DNA of 64,000 nucleotides. Source: Leptotrichia shahii (lineage in GTDB: Bacteria; Fusobacteriota; Fusobacteriia; Fusobacteriales; Leptotrichiaceae). Both the position numbers and the translations under genes were made by a program. Where the stretch lies: the NCBI RefSeq assembly GCF_008327825.1, contig NZ_AP019827.1, forward strand, positions 1,674,001 to 1,738,000, given 5' to 3'. The notes below the pieces were generated by a model. It did not search any database, was not told where the DNA came from, and saw only the letters and a list, made by a program, of their open reading frames with translations. Of this stretch, positions 44,851 through 54,434 are shown piece after piece; the stretch's first letter is position 1, and each line of letters starts with the position of its first letter.

Positions 44851-46582
44851 ATTTCTCCTCCTTAACAATTTCCCTCATAAATACTTCCAGTTCTCCATCA
44901 ACTAATCTTGAATTCACATATTTAAAGTAATTTTCATCAGTTTCAGGATAATCCAGATTCTCATTAAACGAACGCCATCTCGTTTCCTTCCTGAAAAAAA
45001 GATGCCCAATTAGTGATTTACACACTATCAATCTCTCTTTTAGCTCATAAGCAAACATTAAATCATGCATATTATCTGCCGAAAGCTCATCAGAAAGCTC
45101 TATAAGCTGATCAATTTTCTGTTTTGCCAAATTTAGCTGCTTTTCATTAAATTGATAGTTTGTAGAGATTCCACCTGCATATTCATCCATAATTTTTTGC
45201 ATTCCTTCTTCCATATCTTCCGTTGAAAATCTTTTGGCTTCTGTATTTCTTATTTTTTCATACTGATTAATAATTTGATTCTTTTGTTCATTCAAGAAGT
45301 TTTCCACATTTTCATAAATTTTTCCACAATTAATATTTTTTTCATCAGCTAACTTTGAAATTATGTCAAGCGCCGCAATTTCCCCTTCAGCCAATGCACC
45401 TGTAACATATTTCTGTGGACAGCCTCCAGCTACATCTCCAGCCGCATAAAGTCCATTAATTGTAGTTTCTCTATTCGTATTTACCCAAAAGCCGCTTGCG
45501 GTATGCCCACCGACAATATACGGCTCTGTCCCTTCAATTTCAACATCTTGCTCATTTGGATTTTTTCCACTTTCAATCCACTTCAATGTTTGACTCGGTG
45601 CCATATTTAAATATGCTTTCAACAAACTATCGCTTTCATCTTCACTAATTCCACTCGTCTTCAAATAACAGGGTCCATTCCCAAGTTGATTTTCCCTCAC
45701 AGTTCCATAAACACGCTCACTCGTTGTAAGCCCGTATTTATCCTCATAAACAACTCCTTTTGAATTTATTTGCTTCGCTCCAACTCCCTGAGCAATCGTT
45801 CCAACTGGTGCAATTGTGTCCTTACATCTCAAAGCAATAAATCTCATCTCAAAAGTTGTCATTTCTGCTCCAGCTAAAATTCCCATCGCATATCCTGCCC
45901 CAGTATTAAATGGTGGATACCACATCTTATGCCGTGAAAATCCAGGATTATTAGGCTTATAAAGTCCAGCCGCTCCTCCAGTTGAAATTATTACTTTTTT
46001 CGCTCTAATTACAAAAGCCTCCTCTTTTTTTATAGAAAATCCAACTGCCCCATAAACTTTCCCATCTTTCACAAGCAAATCCGTAATATTAAGTGTATTC
46101 AGAACTCTCACATTTTTTGTCTTTTTCACAGCATCAGCAAGTATCGGCTTGAAATTTTCTCCATTTATTTTTATATTTCTATTTCCACGTGCAACATACT
46201 CTCCATTCTCATCTTTCAAAATCACAAGCCCCAGCTTTTCCACTTCAGTGGTAATCTCATTAAATCTATTCGCAGCAGTAATTAACAAATCGTGCCGTAC
46301 AATTCCATTGGCATCCTTTGCCGCATAATCCACATAATCCTGTGGCACACGTCCTTTCACATTATACGCATTTATTGCATTAATCCCAGCCGCAAGACAC
46401 CCGCTCCTCTTAATATTCGCCTTCTCTGCTACAATTACCGATAAATCAGAATTTTTTCCAAGCGTAATCGCCGCATAACATCCAGCAGTTCCCCCACCAA
46501 TAATTAATACATCCGTTTCCAATTCCTTTATTTTAAGTTTTTTTCTTTCCTTATTATTTTTATCATCCTTATTCTCTGCCAT
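44834..46582 (-). CDS. aprA: Adenylylsulfate reductase alpha subunit-like flavoprotein
   Basis: About 582 residues from the ATG of MAENKDDKNNKERKK (SD AGAGGT; the frame extends to 46630). FAD fold of the fumarate reductase/AprA superfamily: DVLIIGGGTAGCYAAITLG, KRSGCLAAGINAINAY (AprA-type rather than fumarate-reductase signature), ISTGGAAGLYKPNNPGFSRH, MWYPPFNTGAGYAMGILAGAEM, and GGHTASGFWVNTNRETTING then LYAAGDVAGGCPQKYVTGAL. Reduces APS to sulfite with AprB. It sits in a gene set with sulfate importer, CysDN and siroheme sulfite reductase, so an assimilatory role is likely. AprA assignment rests on motifs plus context. Confidence 0.87.
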   Translation of the reverse strand: MAENKDDKNNKERKKLKIKELETDVLIIGGGTAGCYAAITLGKNSDLSVIVAEKANIKRSGCLAAGINAINAYNVKGRVPQDYVDYAAKDANGIVRHDLLITAANRFNEITTEVEKLGLVILKDENGEYVARGNRNIKINGENFKPILADAVKKTKNVRVLNTLNITDLLVKDGKVYGAVGFSIKKEEAFVIRAKKVIISTGGAAGLYKPNNPGFSRHKMWYPPFNTGAGYAMGILAGAEMTTFEMRFIALRCKDTIAPVGTIAQGVGAKQINSKGVVYEDKYGLTTSERVYGTVRENQLGNGPCYLKTSGISEDESDSLLKAYLNMAPSQTLKWIESGKNPNEQDVEIEGTEPYIVGGHTASGFWVNTNRETTINGLYAAGDVAGGCPQKYVTGALAEGEIAALDIISKLADEKNINCGKIYENVENFLNEQKNQIINQYEKIRNTEAKRFSTEDMEEGMQKIMDEYAGGISTNYQFNEKQLNLAKQKIDQLIELSDELSADNMHDLMFAYELKERLIVCKSLIGHLFFRKETRWRSFNENLDYPETDENYFKYVNSRLVDGELEVFMREIVKEEKYEHSN

Positions 46583-46739
46583 AAAATTACCTCTTTTATT
46601 AATTTTAATGATATTAACTACTCCATTCAATACTATTAAACTATATTATTTTTCTTTTTTTATTTATCAATATTTTACTTTAAAATCTTTTTAATTAAAT
46701 TAATTTTCATAATTAAAAATGCTTAGACAAGCCGGGTTT

Positions 46740-46769
46740 GCAAAGGGGATGGCGACTGTTCCCCTTTAC
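46740..46769. repeat. Hairpin repeat with conserved loop (copy 2)
   Basis: Minus strand GTAAAGGGGA-ACAGTCGCCA-TCCCCTTTGC between cysA and aprA. Loop identical to 3311-3339, stem compensated. It might also slow transcription between the two genes. Confidence 0.6.
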
Positions 46770-46887
46770 TTTATAAAAAAGAAAAAACATAAAAATTACA
46801 GAAAAAATCTCTATTAATCATAATTTCTTTGAAAAAATTTATATAAAAATATTTTTAGATATTTAAAAAATCTTTTTTTATTTTTTT

Positions 46888-47952
46888 TTAAATAACAACA
46901 TCATTTTGATTTCTTGTATTTGCATTTTCCACAATTTCCACTTCCTCATTTTTCCCAAAAACATAGGCACGATATATGTAAATATTGACTTCTTCTCCTA
47001 CAGATACCGTATCTTCTTCTATTTTTCTGTTTCCTTTTATCAAAATTCCGTTTATTCTTACGCCAATTTCTACTTCTTTTCCACGAAATAAAGTGTATTC
47101 AACAATTCCAGTTTCTGTTGAGGCTGAGTATCTAAATTTTTCATTTGATTTTATAATACTTACATTTTCAGGGCGAATGATTGCTTTCTGACTATTTTCT
47201 AAATTTTCAAAACCTTTAAATTTGTTTATATTTTCCAGTTCTATTGGATTTCCCATGAATTTTGCTACAAATGCAGTTTTAGGATTGGCATAGATTTCCT
47301 TTGGACTCCCAATTTGCTCGATTTTTCCCTTATTTGTTACAATGATTTCATCTGCCACTTCTATTGCCTCTTCCTGATCGTGTGTTACAAAAATGCTTGT
47401 AATACCCACTTTGTCAATTGTTTCCCGTAGCCAGTTCCTAAGTTCCTGTCTGACTTTAGCATCAATTGCAGCAAAAGGCTCGTCAAGCAACAATATTTCA
47501 GGATTTGGAGCCAACGCCCTTGCAAAAGCTACTCTTTGTCGCTGTCCCCCTGAAAGCTGATTTGGATATCGTTTCCCAAGCCCTTCAATATTTACAAGTT
47601 CCATCAATTTCTCCACTCGCTCTTTAATGACAGACTTTTTTTCTTTTGCAATTTTCAACCCAAAAGCAATATTGTCAAAAACCGTCATATAACGAAACAA
47701 CGCATAATTTTGAAAAACAAAACCAATCCCTCTTTTACTAGGCGAAACATCATTCACGACTTTTCCGTCAATCACAATTTCCCCAGAATCAGGCGTTTCT
47801 AATCCCGCAATCATTCGTAAAATTGTAGATTTTCCACTTCCCGAAGGTCCTAATAACGCCACTAATTTTCCTTTTTTTATTCCTAAATTGATATTATTTG
47901 ACGCTTTATAATCATTATACATCTTATTTATATTCTTTAATTCAACATACAT
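46888..47952 (-). CDS. cysA: Sulfate ABC transporter ATPase CysA
   Basis: 354 residues. Walker A LLGPSGSGKST (34-43), Q-loop FVFQNYALFRYMTVFDNIAFG, signature LSGGQRQRVAFARAL, Walker B ILLLDEPFAAIDA, H-loop FVTHDQEEAI; C-terminal TOBE-like domain (RPENVSIIKSNEKF ...). The FRYMTVFDNIAFGL variant is the one usual for CysA. Partner of CysT/CysW encoded 6-8 kb downstream. Follows the sulfite reductase gene by 23 nt. Confidence 0.93.
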   Translation of the reverse strand: MYVELKNINKMYNDYKASNNINLGIKKGKLVALLGPSGSGKSTILRMIAGLETPDSGEIVIDGKVVNDVSPSKRGIGFVFQNYALFRYMTVFDNIAFGLKIAKEKKSVIKERVEKLMELVNIEGLGKRYPNQLSGGQRQRVAFARALAPNPEILLLDEPFAAIDAKVRQELRNWLRETIDKVGITSIFVTHDQEEAIEVADEIIVTNKGKIEQIGSPKEIYANPKTAFVAKFMGNPIELENINKFKGFENLENSQKAIIRPENVSIIKSNEKFRYSASTETGIVEYTLFRGKEVEIGVRINGILIKGNRKIEEDTVSVGEEVNIYIYRAYVFGKNEEVEIVENANTRNQNDVVI

Positions 47953-47975
47953 AAATTCGCTCCCGCTTTTTTATT

Positions 47976-49685
47976 TTACCAAGCCCTCTTTGCATCAGCA
48001 TTACGAAAATCATTAAAATCAATTGTTTCAAGCTCAAATTCCTTATATTTCTCAATAAGCTCAATAAATCTATCTTCATTCACAAGTCGCTCAAATTCAA
48101 TATTTTCCACTTTTATAATATTTGCAATATCTTCAAGAAAATATGGTATTTTAGCAGCTTTTATCTCTCCAATAATTTCATTTAATTTAACAGTTTTACC
48201 TGTAAATTCTCCTCTTGCAAAAATTGCAAAATATTCTCCATCTTTTTTACGTCTTCCACTAAATCCAAGTCTTGCTATCTGCGGTGTCGCACAGGAATTT
48301 GGACATCCAGCAATTTTTATTTGTGGCAAGTAATTTGTAAGTTCTATTTTTTCTGGATTTTCAAAATATTTAAAAATATAATCCAATATTGGCGGAGTAT
48401 CTAAAATACCAACATTACAAGTTGTACTTCCAATGCAAGAATATGAGTTGAAAAATTCATTTCCGCCATAATACTCTTCCATAATTTCTTTTAATTTTAA
48501 AACATCTTCTTTTTTTAATCCTTTTACCAAAATACTTTGAAAACTTGTAAGTTTCAATTCAACTTTATAATTTAAACCTTTTACAAAATTAATTAATTTT
48601 TCTCCATCTTCCTTATAAATATTTCCTCTTGCAGGTCTTAAATAATATCCATATTCTCCCTTATACTTTCCTGCCACGATATTTTTTTCATTTTTCAAAA
48701 ATTCATCGTTTTTAATGCTTTCATCGGTATTTTCTTCGCTAGAAAATATTTTTATTCTTTCTATTTTTTTTTCTTTATCTAAGATTTCTCTTTCATCAAG
48801 CAATTTTCTTGTATAAATTTTAAGACTGTCTCCTTTTTCAGCATAAAAATTAGAAATGTATTCATTGCATAATTCCAAAAATTTTTCTTCTCCCAAATTC
48901 AGTAAAACATAACGAAGTCTTGCCCTAGCACGAATTTTACGGTTTCCATGATCATTAAACACATTCCTCATTGCATGTATATAATACAAAATTTCATCTT
49001 CTTCGATAAATTCCCTCAAGATAATAGCATTAGTTGAAATTGGTCCCAATCCGCCTCCAACATACACTCTAAAACCTTTTTTTCCATCTTGAATCACCGC
49101 TTGAAACCCGATATCGTTTATTTTTACATAAAGTGAATTTTCCTCTTTGTTAGAAAAAGCAATTTTGTATTTTCTTGGCAGATGCATAAATGTACGTCCA
49201 TCTAAAATATAATCTGTCACAATTTTTGCATAAGGTGAAACATCAAAAACTTCTTCTTCAAATCCAGTTGTTTCAGGAGTAATTACTGCCCTTGTAGAAT
49301 CTCCGCAAGTTGCCTTTGTAAAAAATCCTCTCTTTGAGATAACTTCCAGCAGTTCTGGCAAATTTTCCCTTTCTATTCCGTGCAGCTGAAAATCCTGTCT
49401 GGTTGTAAGATGAAGCCTTTTATCCGAATATTTTTGCACAGTATCTAGCAAATACTCAAAATCTTCAATCTCAATTTTACTTTCAAAAAAACGAGGTCTT
49501 ATCATAAATGTCCCTTTTTTTCTTCCTTCGGTATAAAGTGCAAATGAAGTTCTGACAGCATTCCATTCCTTTTCCTTTTCAGGATCAGTTAGTGCTTCCC
49601 TTGTCAAATTTATAATAAAATCCAACTCTTTTTTTTCTCTTTCCGCTTCATAACTCTTAATTCTCTCAAAGTTATCCAGTTTCAT
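47976..49685 (-). CDS. Siroheme [4Fe-4S] sulfite (nitrite) reductase
   Basis: 569 residues of the ferredoxin-type nitrite/sulfite reductase family: N-terminal half with LHLTTRQDFQLHGI and CGDSTRAVITPETTG, second half with the cluster ligands CIGSTTC (C-x5-C, near 414) and CPNSC (C-x3-C, near 460). Next to cysA and the APS reductase genes, so reduction of sulfite to sulfide is the likely job; nitrite cannot be excluded by sequence. First gene of a minus-strand transcript (start with SD GGAAGGATG... at 49685). Confidence 0.9.
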   Translation of the reverse strand: MKLDNFERIKSYEAEREKKELDFIINLTREALTDPEKEKEWNAVRTSFALYTEGRKKGTFMIRPRFFESKIEIEDFEYLLDTVQKYSDKRLHLTTRQDFQLHGIERENLPELLEVISKRGFFTKATCGDSTRAVITPETTGFEEEVFDVSPYAKIVTDYILDGRTFMHLPRKYKIAFSNKEENSLYVKINDIGFQAVIQDGKKGFRVYVGGGLGPISTNAIILREFIEEDEILYYIHAMRNVFNDHGNRKIRARARLRYVLLNLGEEKFLELCNEYISNFYAEKGDSLKIYTRKLLDEREILDKEKKIERIKIFSSEENTDESIKNDEFLKNEKNIVAGKYKGEYGYYLRPARGNIYKEDGEKLINFVKGLNYKVELKLTSFQSILVKGLKKEDVLKLKEIMEEYYGGNEFFNSYSCIGSTTCNVGILDTPPILDYIFKYFENPEKIELTNYLPQIKIAGCPNSCATPQIARLGFSGRRKKDGEYFAIFARGEFTGKTVKLNEIIGEIKAAKIPYFLEDIANIIKVENIEFERLVNEDRFIELIEKYKEFELETIDFNDFRNADAKRAW

Positions 49686-50053
49686 CCTTCCACCATTCCT
49701 CTCTTTTTCACAGACTTTAGATTTTAAAATTTTTTCTTCCTAAATTTTTCTCTCCAATAAAATTTACTTTCAAATTTTTACTAAAATTCTAATATCTAAT
49801 CTTAAAAAATAACCTTTATTTATTTAATTATTAATATATTTGTATCTACAATTGTATTTTAACATTTTTACAAAAAAACTTCCACAAATATTATTATTTT
49901 GATAATCAAAATTTCAGTTTTAACATTTTTTATAGACATTCATAAAACCAAAAAAATAATTATAGTTGTAAAAATCAAAAAAAAATGCTAAAATACGGAA
50001 AATGCAATGATTAAAAGTCAAAATATATAAAAGTTGAAAGTTGGAGGAATATA
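49686..50053. other. Divergent promoter region between sulfite reductase and dapH
   Basis: 368 bases, nearly all A/T. I saw no riboswitch, T-box or repeat. The two genes diverge from here. dapH has SD TTGGAGGAATATA. Confidence 0.6.
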
Positions 50054-50752
50054 ATGACAGAATTAGAAAAATCAAAAGCAATTATTCAATATATTGCTGA
50101 TGCAAAAAAAACTACACCTGTAGAACTTTATACAGATGAAGAGATAAAAAATGCTTATTCTTGTAAAATCATTGGAAAAGAAGGGCTAAAGGTAGTTTTT
50201 GGGAATTGGGAAGAAATTGACAAAATTATTAAAAAAAATAATCTTACTAATTATTATCTAAAAAATGACAGAAGAAATTCTGGTGTTCCTATGCTTGACA
50301 TTAAAAACATTAATGCAAGAATTGAGCCAGGAGTATTTATCCGTGATAAAGTAAGTATCGGAGACAGAGCAGTTATTATGATGGGAGCTGTTATAAATAT
50401 CGGTGCTGAAATCGGTGAAGGAACAATGATTGATATGAACGTTGTTCTTGGTGGACGTGCAAAAGTTGGGAAAAATTGCCATATAGGTGCAGGAGCAGTG
50501 CTTGCAGGAGTTATTGAGCCGCCTTCAGCTGATCCAGTAGTTATTGAGGATGATGTAGTTGTAGGAGCAAATGCAGTCGTGCTGGAAGGTGTAAGAGTTG
50601 GAAAAGGATCTGTCGTTGCAGCAGGAGCAATCGTAACTGAAAATGTACCCGAAGGCGTAGTTGTAGCTGGAACGCCTGCAAGAATTATAAAGGGTGTAGA
50701 CGCAAAAACTGCATCAAAAACAGAACTAGTTGACGCTTTAAGAAATATCTAA
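50054..50752 (+). CDS. dapH: Tetrahydrodipicolinate N-acetyltransferase
   Basis: Lysine/meso-DAP synthesis by the acetyl branch, acting on 2,3,4,5-tetrahydrodipicolinate with acetyl-CoA. 232 residues. N-terminal ~85-residue alpha/beta domain characteristic of DapH, then left-handed beta-helix hexapeptide repeats ([61 protein letters not shown]) and the C-terminal [12 protein letters not shown]. The motif ‘[12 protein letters not shown]’ is DapH-typical. Confidence 0.96.
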   Translation: MTELEKSKAIIQYIADAKKTTPVELYTDEEIKNAYSCKIIGKEGLKVVFGNWEEIDKIIKKNNLTNYYLKNDRRNSGVPMLDIKNINARIEPGVFIRDKVSIGDRAVIMMGAVINIGAEIGEGTMIDMNVVLGGRAKVGKNCHIGAGAVLAGVIEPPSADPVVIEDDVVVGANAVVLEGVRVGKGSVVAAGAIVTENVPEGVVVAGTPARIIKGVDAKTASKTELVDALRNI

Positions 50753-50798
50753 TAACAATTTTCATTTAAAAAATAGAATCTTTATTTTTATTTCTTTA

Positions 50799-50826
50799 TT
50801 AACAAAGGATTTTGACTCCTTGTTAA
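50799..50826. repeat. Hairpin TTAACAAAGGA / TCCTTGTTAA after dapH
   Basis: 10-bp stem with one bulge and a TTTTGAC loop, 45 nt after dapH. A related hairpin (CAAGG..loop..CCTTTTG) lies at 25275-25300, and a degenerate one at 26774-26800. No T-run, so not a standard terminator. Confidence 0.4.
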
Positions 50827-51046
50827 TTATAGAATGAAAGATGATATAAAATATTTTTAGAAATTTTATTTTTGAAATTTCATGAAAAAATACTTTATTA
50901 AAATTTTTTAAACTTCTTTATAAGCATAATCAAATAAGCAGATGATATAATACCTTATAAAGAAATAGTAAGTTTTTAAATATTTATGAAAAATAATTAT
51001 AATATTTTTTAGTTTTTGTAAATTTTCAAATTAATTAGGAGGAAAA

Positions 51047-52189
51047 ATGAAAAAATTATTACTAATAGGAGCCATTTTGGTCACAGGAGCCATCTCATTC
51101 GCTGATGGAAAAACAGATTATGAAAAAGCAGTAAAATTAGCTGGAGAAAATAAAATAACAGATGCTGTAAAAGTATTAGAAGGCGTTGCAAAAGGAACAG
51201 ACGCTTCTTATGCACAAAAAGCAAATCTTGAATTAGGAGCCTATTATTTAAAAGATAATAAAATAGCTCAAGCAAAACCTTATTTACAAGCAGCTTGGGG
51301 AAATGGATCATCTACAACTCCAGAAGCTGTTGAAGCCGCAAGATTACTTTATCTTGTAGGAATCCAACAAAAAAACAAAGCTGATGCTGAAAAATATATT
51401 ATCTGGACAGATGAAAAATCTGGAGGAAATAATGCTGACGTAGTATCGAGCTTAATTATTTTCTACTTTGATAATAATGAACAATCAAAAGGAACTGCAA
51501 GATACAATAAAGCTGTACAATCTGCAAATAAAGATTTCGTAGCTGAAGTTAATTACAACATTGGGCAATATTACTTAACAAAAAATAATACTGCACAAGC
51601 TAAATCTTACTTGCAAAAAGCATATACAGGAGCTTCTGATCGTGTAAACGGAGCAGGAATCTTATTAGCTGAACTTGCAATGAATGAAAAAAATCCAGCA
51701 CAGGCTGAAAAATATTTATTAGAAATGAATACGGCTGCAAAAGGTAAAAATGCACAAATTCTTGAAATATTAGGAACTTATTATTTACAACAAAATAACC
51801 CAGCAAAAGCTGAAGAATTTTTAACAAAAACAATAGCAGTAGAACCTAAAAACTCAGCTGCAAAAATATTACTTTTAGGAATTTACGAAGTACAAAATAA
51901 TACAGCAAAAGTAAACTCAATTTACAGTCAATTGAAATCAGCTTCACCAAAAGTAACAAACAGACAAATTGGAACTTACTTTGGAAGCGTTGGTGCAGGA
52001 TCATTAGCTGAAAAATACTTAAAAAAAGCAATAACTGAGGATAAAGATAATAATGCAAAAGTTGTTTTGGGACAAGTTTACGCAGGACAAGGTAAAAAAG
52101 ATGAAGCAATCAAAATTTTACAAGAAGCTGTAAATAACAAAGTAAATGGAGCAGCAGAAGTTTTAAAACAAGTTCAAGCTATGAAATAG
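51047..52189 (+). CDS. Secreted tetratricopeptide-repeat protein
   Basis: 380 residues with a signal peptide (KKLLLIGAILVTGAISFADG). The mature protein is almost entirely TPR: repeated blocks such as ANLELGAYYLKDNKIAQAKP, VNYNIGQYYLTKNNTAQAKS, EILGTYYLQQNNPAKAEEFL, VVLGQVYAGQGKKDEAIKIL. Probably periplasmic scaffold; no catalytic motif. Strong SD (AGGAGGAAAA) and a strong terminator suggest good expression. Monocistronic. Confidence 0.85.
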   Translation: MKKLLLIGAILVTGAISFADGKTDYEKAVKLAGENKITDAVKVLEGVAKGTDASYAQKANLELGAYYLKDNKIAQAKPYLQAAWGNGSSTTPEAVEAARLLYLVGIQQKNKADAEKYIIWTDEKSGGNNADVVSSLIIFYFDNNEQSKGTARYNKAVQSANKDFVAEVNYNIGQYYLTKNNTAQAKSYLQKAYTGASDRVNGAGILLAELAMNEKNPAQAEKYLLEMNTAAKGKNAQILEILGTYYLQQNNPAKAEEFLTKTIAVEPKNSAAKILLLGIYEVQNNTAKVNSIYSQLKSASPKVTNRQIGTYFGSVGAGSLAEKYLKKAITEDKDNNAKVVLGQVYAGQGKKDEAIKILQEAVNNKVNGAAEVLKQVQAMK

Positions 52190-52208
52190 TAAAAAATTAA
52201 AGAATTAA

Positions 52209-52259
52209 AGGCAAGGTATCTCTAACTTTCATCAGTTAAGATAAATTGCCTATTTTTTT
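52209..52259 (+). terminator. Terminator of the TPR gene
   Basis: AGGCAA-TATCT-AACT stacked stems pair with AGTT-AGATA-TTGCCT (small internal loops), followed by ATTTTTTTT. Confidence 0.8.
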
Positions 52260-52284
52260 TAAATAAATCTATAAAAAAAAGGAT

Positions 52285-53358
52285 GTGAGAACAATAAAAA
52301 TAAATAAAATATTAATAATATCAGGATTAATTGGAGCTAGCCTAGCATTAAATGCTGCAACATACAGACCATTAAAATCTTCAGAAATAAACACAAGAAT
52401 AAGAAATGCTGCAAGTCCCGAGAATACCAAAAATACTACATCAGATGAAATTATTATTCCAAAAGGCTTAAAACCTGGTGATACAATCGGTTTAATTGCA
52501 CCTGCAAACTACACCAACGAAAATAGTAATGCAGAAGTGGAATATTTAAAAAGCAGAGGATTTAACGTTGTTTATGGGCAATCATTTTATTCAAAGTGGT
52601 ACGGATTTGGAGGCACTGACAATGTAAGGGCAAAAGATATAAACGATATGTTTGCAAATCCTAACATCAATGCTATTTTTGCTGTACGTGGAGGTTATGG
52701 TGGAATTAGAATTGTCGATAAGATAAATTATGATGTAATCAAAAAAAATCCAAAAATTATTTCGGGATTTAGTGATAATACGACATTACTTTTGGCAATT
52801 AATGAAAAAACAGGGCTTATAACATTTCAAGGACCTATGGCAGATAACTTAAAAAATATTCCGCCAGTTACAGAAAATGCTTTTAATAAAGCATTTATGA
52901 GCAATGAATCATATAACTTGCTAGACTTTGATGACACGTATTCAATTATAAAAAATGGACGTGGAAACGGAAAAATTACTGGCGGAAATTTATCTTTGGT
53001 AGTTGCAACGCTTGGAACAGACCATGAAATTAATACAGATGGAAAAATACTTTTTCTGGAAGAAACAAATGAAGCAAGCTACCGTATAGATAGAATGTTA
53101 CAACAGCTTAGATTAGCTGGAAAATTTGACAAATTACAAGGAATCATACTTGGTGACTTTAAAAATCCCAAACAAGCTGATCCTACAGATATGACAATAG
53201 ATGAAGTATTTTATGACAATTTCGGAAAATTAAATATTCCAATCATAAAAAATTTCAAGTCTGGACACGTAAGACCTTTTATAGCCGTTCCAATCGGAGC
53301 AAAAGCTAAAATGGATACTTACAACAGACAAATTATTATAGAAAAAGCAACAAAATAA
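52285..53358 (+). CDS. Secreted LD-carboxypeptidase (S66)
   Basis: Peptidase S66 family, which trims tetrapeptide stems to tripeptides in murein recycling, or inactivates peptide antibiotics (MccF). 357 residues: signal peptide (KILIISGLIGASLALNAATY), GLIAPANYTNEN, FAVRGGYGGIRIVDKI, nucleophile region ISGFSDNTTLLLAINEKTG, the Glu region ILFLEETNEASYRIDRML and the His region NFKSGHVRPF. A signal peptide implies an envelope location. Start: GTG 52285 lies within the SD-like AAGGATGTGA; the in-frame ATA at 52294-52296 has the ideal 8-nt spacing. Confidence 0.92.
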   Translation: MRTIKINKILIISGLIGASLALNAATYRPLKSSEINTRIRNAASPENTKNTTSDEIIIPKGLKPGDTIGLIAPANYTNENSNAEVEYLKSRGFNVVYGQSFYSKWYGFGGTDNVRAKDINDMFANPNINAIFAVRGGYGGIRIVDKINYDVIKKNPKIISGFSDNTTLLLAINEKTGLITFQGPMADNLKNIPPVTENAFNKAFMSNESYNLLDFDDTYSIIKNGRGNGKITGGNLSLVVATLGTDHEINTDGKILFLEETNEASYRIDRMLQQLRLAGKFDKLQGIILGDFKNPKQADPTDMTIDEVFYDNFGKLNIPIIKNFKSGHVRPFIAVPIGAKAKMDTYNRQIIIEKATK

Positions 53359-53474
53359 GACTTATTTAATAACTATACAATTATTCTCTAACCCTCATAC
53401 AATTAAAGTCCAAGTGATTATTTAATTATGTATTACTCTATTCTTTAAGTTACATAATCTATAAAAATTAAAAA

Positions 53475-53509
53475 ATGTGTTTTAAATTTTTTTAAACACA
53501 TCTTTTTTT
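53475..53509. terminator. Bidirectional terminator
   Basis: ATGTGTTTTAAA-ttttt-TTTAAACACAT hairpin with TTTTTTT on the plus side and A-run on the other, between convergent genes. Confidence 0.75.
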
Positions 53510-53527
53510 ATAACTATAATTAATTTT

Positions 53528-54148
53528 TTACCACTTCCACAAATCTTTTTTTTCTCTTTCTACCATACTATTAATAATTTTCTCTTGACGCCTGCTTTCT
53601 CGCTCTTGAATCTCTAGCATATTTGCCATATCCTGATCTATTTGTTTACTTAATTCATCAATGCTAGACTTTGTATTATATTCCTGAATCCACTCGTATT
53701 CTCTAGATTCTTCTAATTCATAATCTGAAATTTTACTTCTGTATCCTGAATTATATGAATGACCTGTTGCTGTTGACCTTGGATTTTCTTGTATAAAGAT
53801 TCCATAACTATAAAACATAAATGAACCTAATAAAAATAAACAGCCTATTTCATCGTATGGTATGTAAATATGAAGTTCCATAGCATAAATAACAAATGTT
53901 ACAATTGTATATATTATATATTTGTATATAAAAGCTACAACTAAAAAAGCAATGCTCCCTACTATAAAAGCTAAGATTCCATTAAGTAATTCATTACGTT
54001 TTGATTTAAGCCTCTTATGTTCGATTGCAATTTCTCTATAAATCGCATATAGATAGAATACACACAAAACTAACAGAATAATTTTTGTTATTATAGAAAA
54101 ATTCATAATAGAAAAATATTCTGAAAATATATATGAAATAAATTTCAT
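53528..54148 (-). CDS. Hypothetical membrane protein
   Basis: 206 residues with three to four membrane segments (FSIITKIILLVLCVFYLYAI, LLNGILAFIVGSIAFLVVAF, YIIYTIVTFVIYAM, IGCLFLLGSFMFYSYGIF) followed by a ~85-residue charged cytoplasmic-looking tail (SDYELEESREYEWIQEYN, MLEIQERESRRQEK). Strong SD AGGAGGTTTATATT. Not recognised as a family. Single gene. Confidence 0.7.
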   Translation of the reverse strand: MKFISYIFSEYFSIMNFSIITKIILLVLCVFYLYAIYREIAIEHKRLKSKRNELLNGILAFIVGSIAFLVVAFIYKYIIYTIVTFVIYAMELHIYIPYDEIGCLFLLGSFMFYSYGIFIQENPRSTATGHSYNSGYRSKISDYELEESREYEWIQEYNTKSSIDELSKQIDQDMANMLEIQERESRRQEKIINSMVEREKKDLWKW

Positions 54149-54434
54149 AATATAAACCTCCTATTTACAATTTTAATAATAGTTATTCTAAAAAATTTAT
54201 AAAATAAAAAATATATTCTTTTTATTTCTTTTGTTTTTATATAATTATTATTGGAAATATTGTTTTTCAATTTTTATGAGATTTATTTTGCAATTACTTA
54301 ATAATCTTATAATTTTTTAACAAATTTTGTTTATTATTTAACCCTTTTTGTATTTCCTAAATGAAAGTTATAATTTCTATCTTTGCAATAAAGGAAAATC
54401 CTTTTTTAGGGCTCATCATTCTAATTTACTACTA
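54149..54434. other. Intergenic, A/T-rich
   Basis: 286 bases upstream of the membrane-protein gene. A weak hairpin AAAGGAaaaTCCTTTTTT (54388-54405) is terminator-like on the plus strand, but no plus-strand gene precedes it. Nothing else seen. Confidence 0.4.

Noticed and set aside
44834-46582. Fumarate reductase / succinate dehydrogenase flavoprotein
   Set aside because: The sequence around KRSGCLAAGINAINAY, the small two-cluster ferredoxin partner and the sulfate gene context fit AprA better.
49686-50053. SAM/T-box riboswitch upstream of the sulfite reductase gene
   Set aside because: No conserved T-box, S-box or terminator structure was found in this almost pure A/T stretch.
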